A stretch of DNA of 64,000 bases from Akkermansiaceae bacterium (GTDB taxonomy: Bacteria; Verrucomicrobiota; Verrucomicrobiia; Verrucomicrobiales; DEV007): positions 62,001-126,000 of the forward strand of contig JACKQC010000017.1 in assembly GCA_024233085.1 (NCBI GenBank). The letters are read 5' to 3'. The position numbers and the translations under genes were made by a program. Each line of letters starts with the position of its first letter. Position 1 is the first letter of the stretch. The notes beneath the pieces were generated by a model. It was not told the origin of the DNA. It worked only from the letters and a program-made list of their open reading frames with translations, and did no database searches. Shown piece after piece: positions 44,389-53,467 of the stretch.

Positions 44389-45594
44389 TCAGCGTTCGGT
44401 GAGAGAGTTGACCCGGGCTCGGTAGAGGGGCTTGAGGAGATACTGAAGGACGGTGCGACGGCCGGTGAGGACATCGACTTCGGCGACCATGCCGGGAATG
44501 ATGGGAAGCTCCTCGCCGTTTTTCACGAGCTTGCCCTGGGTATTGCGCACCTTGATCTGGTAGTAGCGCTCGCGGTCGACCTCGTCCTCGATGGTGTCGG
44601 CGCTGATGTGCTCGACCGTGCCTTTCAGGCCGCCGTAGATGGCGAAGTCGTAGGCGGTGAATTTCACCACCGCTTCCTGCCCGGGCCGGAGGAAGGCGAT
44701 GTCCGACGGCCGGATGTTGGCCTGAACCAGCAGGGTGTCGTCCACCGGCACGATGTCCATGATCGATTCGCCGGGCTGGATGACGCCGCCGACGTTGCGG
44801 ATGTGGATCTTGTTCACGGTTCCGTTGACCGGCGAGCGCACCACGGCGCGCGAAACGCGGTCCTCGCGGGCGCGGAGCGATTCGTCGAGTCCCTCGAGGC
44901 GGGCCTTGGTCTCGTTGTAGAGTTCCATGGCGGCCCGCTGGAATTCGCCCCGGGTGTCCCGCAGCTTTCCTTCGAGTTCGTTGACCTCGCGCTCCAGGCG
45001 GAGCTGCTCGACCTTGGAAACGGCGCGCTTCTCGACCATGGGGCGGGTCATTTCCAGCTCCTGCGAGGCGAGTTTCAGACTGCCTCCGATGACTTCGACG
45101 CGCTGGGTCAGCTCGGCGAGGCGTTTGTCGAACAGCGAAGTCTCGGCCTCGACGAGGTCAGGCCGGCTCTCCCGGATCTTCGGGGAAAAATCGATCGCGT
45201 CCTGTCCGTTTGCCTCGGCGAAGAGGCGGCTTACCATGGCCTCCAGGGCGTCGCGTTGACTTAGATTTTCCCGGTAGGACGCGGCGCTCATCGTATCGTC
45301 GATGCGCGCGAGGACCTGCCCCTTCTCCACCCGGTCGCCCTCCCGGACGGCCATCTCGGCGAGGATGCCACCCTCGAGATTTTGAATCGTCTGGATGGAG
45401 GAGGAGGGGATCACCTTTCCGTTGCCCTTCGTCACTTCGTCCAGATCGGCCATCGAAGCCCAGCCGAAGCCCGAGGCGAGGAGGGCGACGATCGAAAACA
45501 GAAGCCAGTTGGCTCCGTTGACTCGTTCGCCGGCGATGGCGGCACGCGCGTTCCCGGTGTAGTCGAGATATCGGCTGCTGGCGGAGGCGTTCAT
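44389..45594 (-). CDS. HlyD family type I secretion adaptor
   Basis: A 401-residue membrane-fusion protein: cytoplasmic N-terminus, one membrane helix (about 28-47), half-lipoyl motif (NLEGGILAEMAVREGDRVEKGQVLARID), a long coiled coil (about 100-250), the second lipoyl half (VRSPVNGTVNKIHIRNVGGV) and the C-terminal HlyD-signature region GMVAEVDVLTGRRTVLQYLLKP. It bridges the ABC exporter and TolC. It is encoded between the ABC gene and the adhesin, and repeat locus 5 separates it from the latter. Confidence 0.95.
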   Translation of the reverse strand: MNASASSRYLDYTGNARAAIAGERVNGANWLLFSIVALLASGFGWASMADLDEVTKGNGKVIPSSSIQTIQNLEGGILAEMAVREGDRVEKGQVLARIDDTMSAASYRENLSQRDALEAMVSRLFAEANGQDAIDFSPKIRESRPDLVEAETSLFDKRLAELTQRVEVIGGSLKLASQELEMTRPMVEKRAVSKVEQLRLEREVNELEGKLRDTRGEFQRAAMELYNETKARLEGLDESLRAREDRVSRAVVRSPVNGTVNKIHIRNVGGVIQPGESIMDIVPVDDTLLVQANIRPSDIAFLRPGQEAVVKFTAYDFAIYGGLKGTVEHISADTIEDEVDRERYYQIKVRNTQGKLVKNGEELPIIPGMVAEVDVLTGRRTVLQYLLKPLYRARVNSLTER

Positions 45595-45665
45595 GGGTTG
45601 GGAAAAGCGGTCGGAGGTGAATCGGTTGGCGGTTCGTGTCTTCGGTCATAGGGGAACCCGGCCGA

Positions 45666-47882
45666 TCAGGCGGCGGCGGGGGCGGGACGCCGGAGCGGCG
45701 CGGCGCGGCGAACCGGAGTTGGCGCGGGAGCGGGAGCGATCCCGGCTTTACGGGGAAGGTTGCGGACGACGAGTTCCTTCGGGCCGTCGGCGACGACCCG
45801 GCCCTCGTCGAGGACGACGACGCGGTCGGCGATTTCGAGGAGCGACATCTTGTGCGTGGCCATGACGAGGGCGCGGCCCGGTTTCTCGTTGAGGTAAGCG
45901 CGAATGTTTTCGATGAAGGCCTTTTCGCTGAGGCCGTCCATGGAGCTGGTGGGCTCGTCAAAGACCAGCAGTTCGGGCTCGTCGAGCAGGGCGCGGGCGA
46001 TGCAGACTCCCTGGCGCTGCCCGCCGGAAAGGGAGCGGCCCCCTTCGCTGATTTTCAGGTCGAGCCCCTCCGGATGGGAACGAACGAAGTCCTCGAGTCC
46101 GGCGTGGCGGAGGGCGCGCCAGATTTTCACCTCGTCGGCCCACGGATTGCCGGCGGTGATGTTCGAGCGCAGGGTGCCGTAGAGCAGGGCATTGTCCTGA
46201 GTGACAAATCCGATGTGACGGCGGAGTTCGACCGGATCCACCTGGCGAATGTCCAGACCCGAGACGTCGACCCGGCCCTGTTCGACCTGGTAAAGGCCGG
46301 GAATCAGGCGCAGCATCGAGGTTTTCCCCGACCCGACGCGGCCCAGCACGGCGACCTTTTCCCCGGGGGCGACACTCAGCGAGAGGGCGCGAAGCGCGGC
46401 GGTTCCGAGGGGAGCGTTCGGATAGGCGAAAGTGACTTCGTGGAGGCTGACGGAGGCCTCGAATTCGGACAGGGCCACCCGCCGGGTGGGATCGAGCCTC
46501 TCGGTGGGGGCGGTCATGATCTGGTTGAGCCCTTTGAAAGAGCGCCACGACTGCTGGAGCCGGGTCACCAGCGAGGCCAGCATCGCCATGGGCGCCATGC
46601 CGCGTCCGCTCAGAATGACGCAGGCGATCATCGCCCCCATCGTCATCTTTTCGTCGACGATCTGGTAGAAGGCGGTGACGATGATGGCCACCGACACGGC
46701 TTGTTGAAGGAAGGCGGTGACGTTCAGGGCGGTTTGGGAATACCAGCGGGATTTCCCGTCGGCTTCCGAGGAAACCTCGACGCATCGTTCCATCCTCGAC
46801 TGAAGGGCCGATTCGGCCCGCGCGGCCTTGATGGTTTCCAGGGCGCTGATGGACTCCACGAACAGCGCGTGCCGTTGGTTCGAGGCCTGGTAGCTCGATT
46901 CGACCGCCCGTTTCAGCGGGAACTGCATCGAGAAACCAACAATCAGCGCCAACAGGACTCCCACCGCCATCGGCAGGGCGACGATGCCCCCGAGCAGGTA
47001 GACGAATCCCGCGAAGACGAACACGAAAGGCAGATCGACCAGCGCCGCCACGGTCGCGCTGGTGAAGAATTCCCGCAGGCTCTCGTAGGAGCGGGCCTGG
47101 CTGGCGAGCGTTCCGGCCGAAGGGGGACGATGGGCGTATTTCATCCCGAGAATCTTTTCGAAAAGCCGCGCGCCCAGCTTCAGATCGATCCGGTGTCCGG
47201 CGCGGTCGACAAAATAGGTGCGCAGCGATTTGAGCCCGAACTCGAAGCAGTGGGCGATCAGCGCCCCGATCGCGAGCACGAAAAGCGTCTCCTGGGCGTG
47301 GTTCGGAACGACGCGATCGTAGACATTCATCACGAACAGCGATCCGGCCAGGGCGAGCAGGTTGAGAAACACGGTCGCGAGGGCGACTCGGCCATAGAAC
47401 GAGCGGTAGGACCACAAGGTGCCCCAGAACCAGGATCGCGGTTCGGCGTTTTCCGTCGAAGCCCCCATCCGGGCGCGGTCCTCAATCTCGTAGGCGGGTT
47501 TTGCCAGAATGACGAATCCGGATGAGAAGCGCTGCACCTCGCCGATTTCCATCGTCTCGACGCCGCCGCCCGTTTCGGGATAGAGGACTTCGACGGTTCC
47601 GTCGGGGTTCCGTCGGACCACGATCAGGGTGAAACCGTCCTCGGTCAGCACAATGGCGGGCAGGAGGCCGGCATGGAGTTCGTTCAGGCGGCAACGCACG
47701 ATCTCGGCGCGAAACCCGGCGCGCTCGGCCGCCCGGACAAAGAGTTCGGGAGTCAGCCACCCGTCTTCCAGCGGCAATCCGGCGACCGCGGACTCGGCAT
47801 TGACGGTCTTTCCGTGCAGTCTGCCGAGGCAGACCAGGGCGCCGAGAAGGGGATCGGGATAGGCGGATCTCATGGCGGGCAA
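45666..47882 (-). CDS. Type I secretion ABC transporter (LapB-like)
   Basis: A 738-residue protein. The N-terminal 130 residues are a C39-like domain lacking the Cys/His pair of active bacteriocin peptidases, as in LapB and HlyB. The transmembrane domain is at about 150-440. The ATPase has Walker A GRVGSGKTSML, signature LSGGQRQ, Walker B LLVFDEPTS and the switch histidine in VMATHKMSL. The tail is Ala/Pro/Arg-rich. It should export the giant adhesin directly to the outside with HlyD and TolC partners. A start at 47873 (third-codon-later Met) is equally possible. Confidence 0.95.
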   Translation of the reverse strand: MPAMRSAYPDPLLGALVCLGRLHGKTVNAESAVAGLPLEDGWLTPELFVRAAERAGFRAEIVRCRLNELHAGLLPAIVLTEDGFTLIVVRRNPDGTVEVLYPETGGGVETMEIGEVQRFSSGFVILAKPAYEIEDRARMGASTENAEPRSWFWGTLWSYRSFYGRVALATVFLNLLALAGSLFVMNVYDRVVPNHAQETLFVLAIGALIAHCFEFGLKSLRTYFVDRAGHRIDLKLGARLFEKILGMKYAHRPPSAGTLASQARSYESLREFFTSATVAALVDLPFVFVFAGFVYLLGGIVALPMAVGVLLALIVGFSMQFPLKRAVESSYQASNQRHALFVESISALETIKAARAESALQSRMERCVEVSSEADGKSRWYSQTALNVTAFLQQAVSVAIIVTAFYQIVDEKMTMGAMIACVILSGRGMAPMAMLASLVTRLQQSWRSFKGLNQIMTAPTERLDPTRRVALSEFEASVSLHEVTFAYPNAPLGTAALRALSLSVAPGEKVAVLGRVGSGKTSMLRLIPGLYQVEQGRVDVSGLDIRQVDPVELRRHIGFVTQDNALLYGTLRSNITAGNPWADEVKIWRALRHAGLEDFVRSHPEGLDLKISEGGRSLSGGQRQGVCIARALLDEPELLVFDEPTSSMDGLSEKAFIENIRAYLNEKPGRALVMATHKMSLLEIADRVVVLDEGRVVADGPKELVVRNLPRKAGIAPAPAPTPVRRAAPLRRPAPAAA

Positions 47883-47975
47883 GAGGGCGAACCGGTTCGG
47901 ACGGTGTGGGATGCGAAAAGCGCGACGAAGGAAGGGATGCGGCGCGGTGCTTGCGCGGAACGAGGCGGCGCCCGA

Positions 47976-49670
47976 TCAGGGCATGCCCGCGGCGGGAAGC
48001 TCCTCGTCGAGTTCAGCGGCGGCGTAGGTGTCCTTTTCGCCTTTTCGCGGCAGAATCTTCCTGCCGAGGCGAATTGGATTGAGCCGGGAAACGGCGGCCA
48101 AAGGGCGAAATCCATCGGACTTTTCCTCGGAGCGGGCAGCCGGGGCGGGCGCCGGAGCGGCGGTCACGGGCGTTTGACCCGCGACCGTGCGCTCCGGCGC
48201 TCCCTGGACCTTGGGCAAAGCGGCCATCGTCATGGCGTCCGGCTGCTCCCCGGTGGCTGTCTGTTGTTTCTGAGTACGGTCAGTAGGGCTGGAATCCTTT
48301 CGCGCCCAGGCGAATTGAAATCCGCTCTTGCGGCGGGAATCGTTTTGGGAGGTCTTCGGACCGTCGGCGGAAGGGGCCTTGCCGCCCTCGCCCCCGAGCA
48401 GCGAGCTGACGAGGCGTCCTTGAAGGCCGAGAATCCGGAAACGGGAGCCCAGTTCGTTGTATCGGGCGTCGAGAAGCCGGCTGGTCGCGGTGTAGTGCTC
48501 GTTCTTGACGTCGAGAATGTTCAGCAGATCGCGTTTGCCGATGCGGAACTGCTCGTCGTAGTCCTTCCCGACTTTGCTGAGGCGATCGGAGTATCCGGAA
48601 AGGGCGTCGACGGTGGCGGAGGCGCCGCGCATTTCGCCCCAGAGCACGGAGAGTTGGTAGTCGCGCTCCAACTCGGCGGCCCGGGCCAGTTCGACGGCCT
48701 TGTATTCGAGGGCGTCGCCGCGTTTGGCGCGGGCCTGGTTGATGCCGCTGTTGAAAATATTCCAGGAGAGTGTCACCAGGGCGCGGGCTTCGTTGTCGCG
48801 GCCCGGGATTCCCAGCACGTCCTCGCCGGCGGTGTAGCCAAGGTCGGCGTAGAGTTTTGGCAGGTTTTCGCGGTGATCCGCCTTGCGGTTCTCCTCGGCC
48901 ATGGCGACACCCTCTTTGGCGGCCAGCACATTCCAGTTGCTCGAAAGATCGAGCGACTCCCGGGTCGAGGGAAGGGACGGCGTGGTCGGTTTGTGAAGGG
49001 AGCCCGGCAATTCGCCGGTGAGGCGGGCGTAGCGTCCCTCGGCGAGGCTGAGCGAAAGCAGTTGCGTCTCGAGGGTCGTTCGGGCCAGTTCCTCCCGGCC
49101 TTCCACCAGCGCGAGGTCCGCCGCGTCCCCGCCATTCTCGAAACGGGTGCGGAGCATTTTCGCGATCTCGTTGTGGTTCTCGAGATTCCGCTTGGCGAGG
49201 TTGATCTGCTCGCGAACGCGAAGGATTTCCAGGTAAACCTCGGTCAGATCCACCGCCCGCGACTCGTTCATCGATCTCTCGAGGAAGTCCTGCAGGGCGG
49301 CGTTGTGTCTCGCGCTCTTGGTGCGGGCGGCGGTTTGTCCGAAATCCCACAAAAGCTGACGGAGAGAGGCGCCCACCTGGCGGCTGAAAAGGGACTGCCC
49401 ATTGCCGGACTCCACGCCGTCGAGGCTCCGATCGCGGTCGGAGGCACCCGCCGAACCGTGAATGCCGACCTGGGGAAGCATTTCGCCCCGGACCATTTTG
49501 TGGCTTTGATTCGCGGCCTCGGTGTCCCAGGCGGCGGCCTGAAGCTCGGGTTCGTATTCGAGCATCTTGCGAAGCGCCGTTGCGAGGCTATCCTCGGAAC
49601 CGGAAGCGAAAGGCGAGGCAATCGCCCAAAACGCGCCCGCAAATGCGACGTGGAAATGAAAATGTTTCAT
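47976..49670 (-). CDS. TolC family outer-membrane exporter (LapE-like)
   Basis: A 564-residue protein: signal peptide (1-24), then the two repeated OEP halves at about 28-235 and 245-430, with LLWDFGQT and LSWNIFNSGIN as the strand-helix motifs in each half. The last 130 residues form an extra Ser/Thr/Pro/Ala-rich, Lys-containing tail, uncommon among TolC proteins. It is the first gene of the secretion operon. A strong promoter sits 36 bp upstream of its start. Confidence 0.93.
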   Translation of the reverse strand: MKHFHFHVAFAGAFWAIASPFASGSEDSLATALRKMLEYEPELQAAAWDTEAANQSHKMVRGEMLPQVGIHGSAGASDRDRSLDGVESGNGQSLFSRQVGASLRQLLWDFGQTAARTKSARHNAALQDFLERSMNESRAVDLTEVYLEILRVREQINLAKRNLENHNEIAKMLRTRFENGGDAADLALVEGREELARTTLETQLLSLSLAEGRYARLTGELPGSLHKPTTPSLPSTRESLDLSSNWNVLAAKEGVAMAEENRKADHRENLPKLYADLGYTAGEDVLGIPGRDNEARALVTLSWNIFNSGINQARAKRGDALEYKAVELARAAELERDYQLSVLWGEMRGASATVDALSGYSDRLSKVGKDYDEQFRIGKRDLLNILDVKNEHYTATSRLLDARYNELGSRFRILGLQGRLVSSLLGGEGGKAPSADGPKTSQNDSRRKSGFQFAWARKDSSPTDRTQKQQTATGEQPDAMTMAALPKVQGAPERTVAGQTPVTAAPAPAPAARSEEKSDGFRPLAAVSRLNPIRLGRKILPRKGEKDTYAAAELDEELPAAGMP

Positions 49671-49937
49671 AGATTTCGGTAACGGTGTTTGTGAATTCTA
49701 TAAAAACTATAATTTCCATAATAAAAACGTCAAGAGGTTCGCGAAATTTTTTTCATTCAAAATAATTTTAAATTTTTAAAATTTGTTTAGATTTCTTAAT
49801 CGCAATTTTAAGAAAAATTCAGTAAAACGCGCGCATTCTGCTATTTCCAAACCCCGTCCATCGCGTGCCCGGCTTCGCCGCCTTCACCTCGGCTTCGCCG
49901 TCGCTCACGCTTCCACGTTCTATTTTTCTTTCCCGCC
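49671..49937. other. AT-rich intergenic island between divergent secretion operon and panB
   Basis: The segment 49690-49840 is strikingly AT-rich compared with the rest of the window, with A/T runs such as TTTTAAATTTTTAAAATTTG. It contains the promoter of the type I secretion operon and probably regulatory binding sites for AT-preferring proteins. The panB-proximal part (49850-49930) is GC-rich again and I see no feature in it. Confidence 0.8.
49706..49733 (-). promoter_or_regulatory. Sigma-70-type promoter of the type I secretion operon
   Basis: On the minus strand TTGACG (49733-49728) and TATAGT (49711-49706) are separated by 16 bp, followed by an AT-rich stretch and the tolC start codon at 49670. 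Both hexamers match the consensus in five of six positions. Confidence 0.6.
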
Positions 49938-50693
49938 GTGTCCTCCGCCGCCCAATTCGCCAAGCTGGCCCGCTCGGATCGTCCCCTGACCGCGCTGACG
50001 GCCTACGATTACCCCACCGCCCGCCTGCTGGATGAAGCGGGGATTGACCTGATACTGGTGGGGGATTCGCTGGGGATGGTATTCGCGGGCTTGCCCGACA
50101 CCACCGGAGTCACGATGGATCAGATGATCTATCACACGACTGTCGTGGCCAGAGCCGTCTCGCGGGCGAGATTGATCGCCGACTTGCCCTACGGAAGCTA
50201 CACCACCGTCAAAGACGCTGTCGAGAACGCGGAAAAACTGGCCGCGGCCGGTGCGCACGCCGTCAAACTCGAGGGCGGTAGCGCGCCCGAATGCGAAAAG
50301 ATCGCCGCCATCGATGATCGGGGAATCGGCACCGTGGGGCACATCGGCATGCTGCCCCAACACATCCTTGAGGAAGGTGGATACAAGAAAAAGGGCCGTT
50401 CCGAAGTCGAGGCGGATCGCCTGATCCGGTCCGCCCGCGATCTGGAGGACGCCGGAGTCGAGTCCATCGTGCTCGAGGGGATTGTTCCCGAGGTCGCGGC
50501 AAGAATCACCGCCGCCGTGGAAGTGCCGACGATCGGCATCGGAGCGGGGAATGCGTGCGATGGCCAGATTCGGGTGATTCACGACATCATCGGCGCCTTC
50601 CCGTGGTTTGTGCCACCCTTTGTCCGCCCCCTGGCCGATGTGGCCGGCGAAATCCGGCGGGCGGTCGAAGCATTCCGCGACTCGGTCGTGTGA
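49938..50693 (+). CDS. panB: 3-methyl-2-oxobutanoate hydroxymethyltransferase
   Basis: A 251-residue TIM-barrel enzyme: LTALTAYDYPTARLLDEAGID at the N-terminus, VGDSLGMVFAGLPDT with the metal-binding aspartate, ADLPYGSY, AVKLEGG, GTVGHIGMLPQH, and PTIGIGAGNACDGQIRVIHD. It makes ketopantoate for pantothenate and CoA. The start is GTG at 49938, as no ATG matches the family N-terminus. It is slightly shorter at both ends than many PanB proteins. Confidence 0.95.
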   Translation: MSSAAQFAKLARSDRPLTALTAYDYPTARLLDEAGIDLILVGDSLGMVFAGLPDTTGVTMDQMIYHTTVVARAVSRARLIADLPYGSYTTVKDAVENAEKLAAAGAHAVKLEGGSAPECEKIAAIDDRGIGTVGHIGMLPQHILEEGGYKKKGRSEVEADRLIRSARDLEDAGVESIVLEGIVPEVAARITAAVEVPTIGIGAGNACDGQIRVIHDIIGAFPWFVPPFVRPLADVAGEIRRAVEAFRDSVV

Positions 50694-50771
50694 CCGCACC
50701 GAATACACCCCAACTCGGGAAAGCCGGGATTCGGGCTTGATCTCCGAATGGCGGTTGTTCAGGATCGGGCC

Positions 50772-50984
50772 ATGTTTCGAAAAACCGCTTGGGTTCTGTT
50801 GGGAGGGATCGCGTCCCTCGTCTTGCTCGCTTCCTGCGAAACGATTGACGAGGCGGCCGGAGGCGATCGGGATTCAACTACCTCCGCGGCGAACGCCACG
50901 CGGAGTCCGGATGCGGTGCGGCGGGAAAAATTCCGCGAGCGACAGCACACTCACACCCTCCTGAAGCGCCATCCGTCGAACTGA
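50772..50984 (+). CDS. Small lipoprotein of unknown function
   Basis: A 70-residue protein with lipoprotein signal peptide ending in VLLASC (lipobox, Cys22), then a short hydrophilic Asp/Ser/Arg-rich tail. It is 78 bp downstream of panB. The start at 50772 puts the hydrophobic core correctly; a start at 50748 would add eight residues. No family recognised. Confidence 0.65.
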   Translation: MFRKTAWVLLGGIASLVLLASCETIDEAAGGDRDSTTSAANATRSPDAVRREKFRERQHTHTLLKRHPSN

Positions 50985-51048
50985 GAACGGAAAAGTGCGT
51001 CATCGGCACCGGCGCACAAGAACCACCGAACCATTGGAGGATGGGCAA

Positions 51049-52035
51049 TCATCTTCCCAACCAACGCAGGATCCAATCCGGGGGGGAAGGATCCATGCCG
51101 GTGCCGAAGTAGAACCCGCAGAGGTGGAAGAATAGGGGCGCCGAGAAACACAAGGAGTCGATGCGGTCCATGAAACCGCCGTGGCCGCCGATGCTGTTGC
51201 CCCAGTCCTTGGCCCCAAGGTCGCGCTTGATCGCGGACATGACGAGCCCTCCGAAGAATCCCGCGAGGCAGATGAGCAATGCCATGGCGGCAGTTTGCGC
51301 TGGCCGGAAGGGCGTCGCCCAGGATAGGGCCGTGCTCAGAGCCACCGCGCTGACAATGCCGCCCACCGTGCCTTCCCACGTCTTTGACGGGCTCACCCTC
51401 GGGGCGATGCGGCGTTGCCCGCACAGCTTTCCCCAGATGTATTGCAGCACGTCGCTCATTTGCACTGTCATCACAAAGAAGAAAAGAATTTGAGCGTTCC
51501 GGCCTTCGAATCCCGGGATGGGCAGGGCGAGGATCATTGGCATGTGGCTCACCGCGTAAACGCAGACGAGCAGCGCCCACTGAATTTTGGCTGTGCTTGC
51601 GAGAAAGTTCTTCGTTTCCCCGGTGAGCACCCGCCTCACGGGAATGAGAACGAAGGCGTAAACGGGGATAAAAATCGTCGCCAGTCCGTGCCAGCGGATG
51701 CCAACCAGAAAGTAATGGATTGGCAGAATGACGAAGAAGGCCCAAAAGAGCACGGCGTGGTCGGCGCGTTCCGTGCGGTTGAGCGTGATGAATTCCCGCA
51801 TCGCCAGAAACGAGATTAGAGCGAATAGGACTGTGGTTGATCCGGAGCCGAGCAGCAGAGTCGAGCAGAACACCGCCGCCATCACCCACCACGAACGGAT
51901 GCGGGCGTTCAGATTCTGCACTGTGGAACGACCGACCTCGCTCTTCACGCGCCGCGACAGAACGAAGCCCGCGATGCTGGAGATGACGAGAATGCCGGCG
52001 ACAATCAGGATCAGACGCAGGGTCAAGGGATGCAT
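51049..52035 (-). CDS. CdsA-like phosphatidate cytidylyltransferase (YnbB-like)
   Basis: A 328-residue polytopic membrane protein with about eight hydrophobic helices. The CDS signature is present in SPSKTWEGTVGGI and GAKDWGNSIGGHGGFMDRIDSL (with the conserved Asp pair). It transfers CMP from CTP to phosphatidic acid to make CDP-diacylglycerol. It is the third gene of a minus-strand set with an acyltransferase and a CDP-alcohol phosphatidyltransferase, as in the E. coli ynbAB region. The start at 52035 is 23 bp after the acyltransferase stop. Confidence 0.92.
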   Translation of the reverse strand: MHPLTLRLILIVAGILVISSIAGFVLSRRVKSEVGRSTVQNLNARIRSWWVMAAVFCSTLLLGSGSTTVLFALISFLAMREFITLNRTERADHAVLFWAFFVILPIHYFLVGIRWHGLATIFIPVYAFVLIPVRRVLTGETKNFLASTAKIQWALLVCVYAVSHMPMILALPIPGFEGRNAQILFFFVMTVQMSDVLQYIWGKLCGQRRIAPRVSPSKTWEGTVGGIVSAVALSTALSWATPFRPAQTAAMALLICLAGFFGGLVMSAIKRDLGAKDWGNSIGGHGGFMDRIDSLCFSAPLFFHLCGFYFGTGMDPSPPDWILRWLGR

Positions 52036-52058
52036 GGCGACAGGGAGCGAGGAAGAAT

Positions 52059-52664
52059 TCAGTGACCGGCATCGTCCGGAGGAAGAAGTGCTTGCCTTGC
52101 GCGGGTCAGAAAGGCGTCGCGAGGCTCGTCGGGATCGAAACGCAGCGGCGCGAGGAACGTGGCCCGCGCGATGAGCGGCACCGGAAGCCACGTTCCGCGC
52201 GGGAAGATGCGGTTGAGATTCTCCAAATGCACGGGGACCAGCGGTATATCGGGAAAGCGGCGCGCCAGGTGGTAGAGCCCCGCCTTGAACGGCCCAATCT
52301 CCCCGTCGCCGCGGCGGGTGCCTTCGGGAAAGATGAGCACCGACCGGCCATGCACGAGACACTCGGCCATACGGGCAACCGGATTGTTGTGCCGGTCGAT
52401 TCCTCCGCGCGGAATGAGTACCGCTTCGAAAAGGTCGCAGGCTATCCAGCGGCGCAGGCGGGTGCGGCCCCAGTAGTCTTCGGCGGCGGCGGCCGAGAGA
52501 CCGAGGCGCGCCTCGGATGAAAGCGCTGCCCAGATGACGACGAAGTCAAGGTGGCTCGAATGGTTGGCGAAGTATATGGCCGCATCGCCGTGGTGTGGCA
52601 GAGCCCGCGTCATGCGCACGCCCGTGGCCAGCCTGACCATCGCCGCGACTAGGTTTGACCTCAT
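52059..52664 (-). CDS. 1-acyl-sn-glycerol-3-phosphate acyltransferase-like protein (PlsC family)
   Basis: A 201-residue protein with the acyltransferase motifs in order: NHSSHLD (block I, HxxxxD), LIPRGGIDRH, FPEGTRRGDGE (block III) and VPVHLENLNRIFP (block IV). It probably acylates a lysophospholipid at the inner membrane. Its ATG overlaps the stop of the upstream CDP-alcohol phosphatidyltransferase gene by 4 bp, so the two are translationally coupled. Confidence 0.9.
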   Translation of the reverse strand: MRSNLVAAMVRLATGVRMTRALPHHGDAAIYFANHSSHLDFVVIWAALSSEARLGLSAAAAEDYWGRTRLRRWIACDLFEAVLIPRGGIDRHNNPVARMAECLVHGRSVLIFPEGTRRGDGEIGPFKAGLYHLARRFPDIPLVPVHLENLNRIFPRGTWLPVPLIARATFLAPLRFDPDEPRDAFLTRARQALLPPDDAGH

Positions 52665-53356
52665 GGCGTGGATGATTCCGCGGATGTCGTCGCCTTCGCC
52701 CGGAGATCTCTGGAAATGCCGCGCAAACGTCGGATCAGAGTGACCGCAATACCCGCGTTCATTGCCCCCAGACCCCAGACCAGCGCGGCGGCGCCGCCTC
52801 CGCGACCGTCCAACACGGACAAGACAAGGCAGAGTCCGGTCGCCAGAACCATACGATGGGGCTTCGCCATCGGGCCGCGAAAATCGTGCCGATCGAGCAG
52901 ACTGGCTCCATGGGAGCGGGTCCAGGCCGTGGACAGTGCCCCGCAGGCCGCGAGCCAGCCCAGGTTTCGAGCCCACTCCGTGCCGCTCGCCATTCCGATC
53001 CCCGCCAGGATGACCGTGTCCGCCAGCCGGTCCGGAGCCTCGTTATAGAGGTCTCCATTCGGCGACCTGAGGCCGCCCTCGATCGCGAGCATGCCGTCCA
53101 TCAGGTTGCACAGCAGCCGAAGTTGGATTCCAGCCGCGCACGCCAGCCATGCGAGCCAGTGTGGCATCCCCACCTCCCTTAGCCACAGGCACGAAACCCC
53201 CGCCACCGCAAAAACCACGCTGAACACCGATACCTGATTCGGGCGCACTCCCGTCTTCAACAGTGTACGCGATACCGCGCCCGCCCAGGCGGTCGCGCGC
53301 GATTTCAGGGGGCGTCGGGCCGTCGGAGTTTCCGCATGCACAGGCGAGGTAGGCAA
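52661..53356 (-). CDS. CDP-alcohol phosphatidyltransferase, YnbA-like variant
   Basis: A 231-residue membrane protein with about six hydrophobic helices. The family motif is D-x2-D-G-x2-A-R-x8-9-G-x3-D-x3-D. Here the region reads NLMDG and GDLYNEAPDRLAD: the first and third aspartates are Asn while the second and fourth remain. E. coli YnbA, as I remember it, has the same Asn substitutions (NALDG, NETGDVISD), so this is a subfamily feature and not decay. The substrate alcohol is unknown. It lies with the CdsA-like and PlsC-like genes. Confidence 0.85.
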   Translation of the reverse strand: MPTSPVHAETPTARRPLKSRATAWAGAVSRTLLKTGVRPNQVSVFSVVFAVAGVSCLWLREVGMPHWLAWLACAAGIQLRLLCNLMDGMLAIEGGLRSPNGDLYNEAPDRLADTVILAGIGMASGTEWARNLGWLAACGALSTAWTRSHGASLLDRHDFRGPMAKPHRMVLATGLCLVLSVLDGRGGGAAALVWGLGAMNAGIAVTLIRRLRGISRDLRAKATTSAESSTP

Positions 53357-53467
53357 GGAGGGAATACGATTGCGGGCTGGAATGGGTTCGCGCCGAGCGA
53401 TCCCTCAAAATTCGTCCGCATCTCGATGGAGAGGATTCCTGGGGTGAACGAGCGGAGATTGTGGCTT

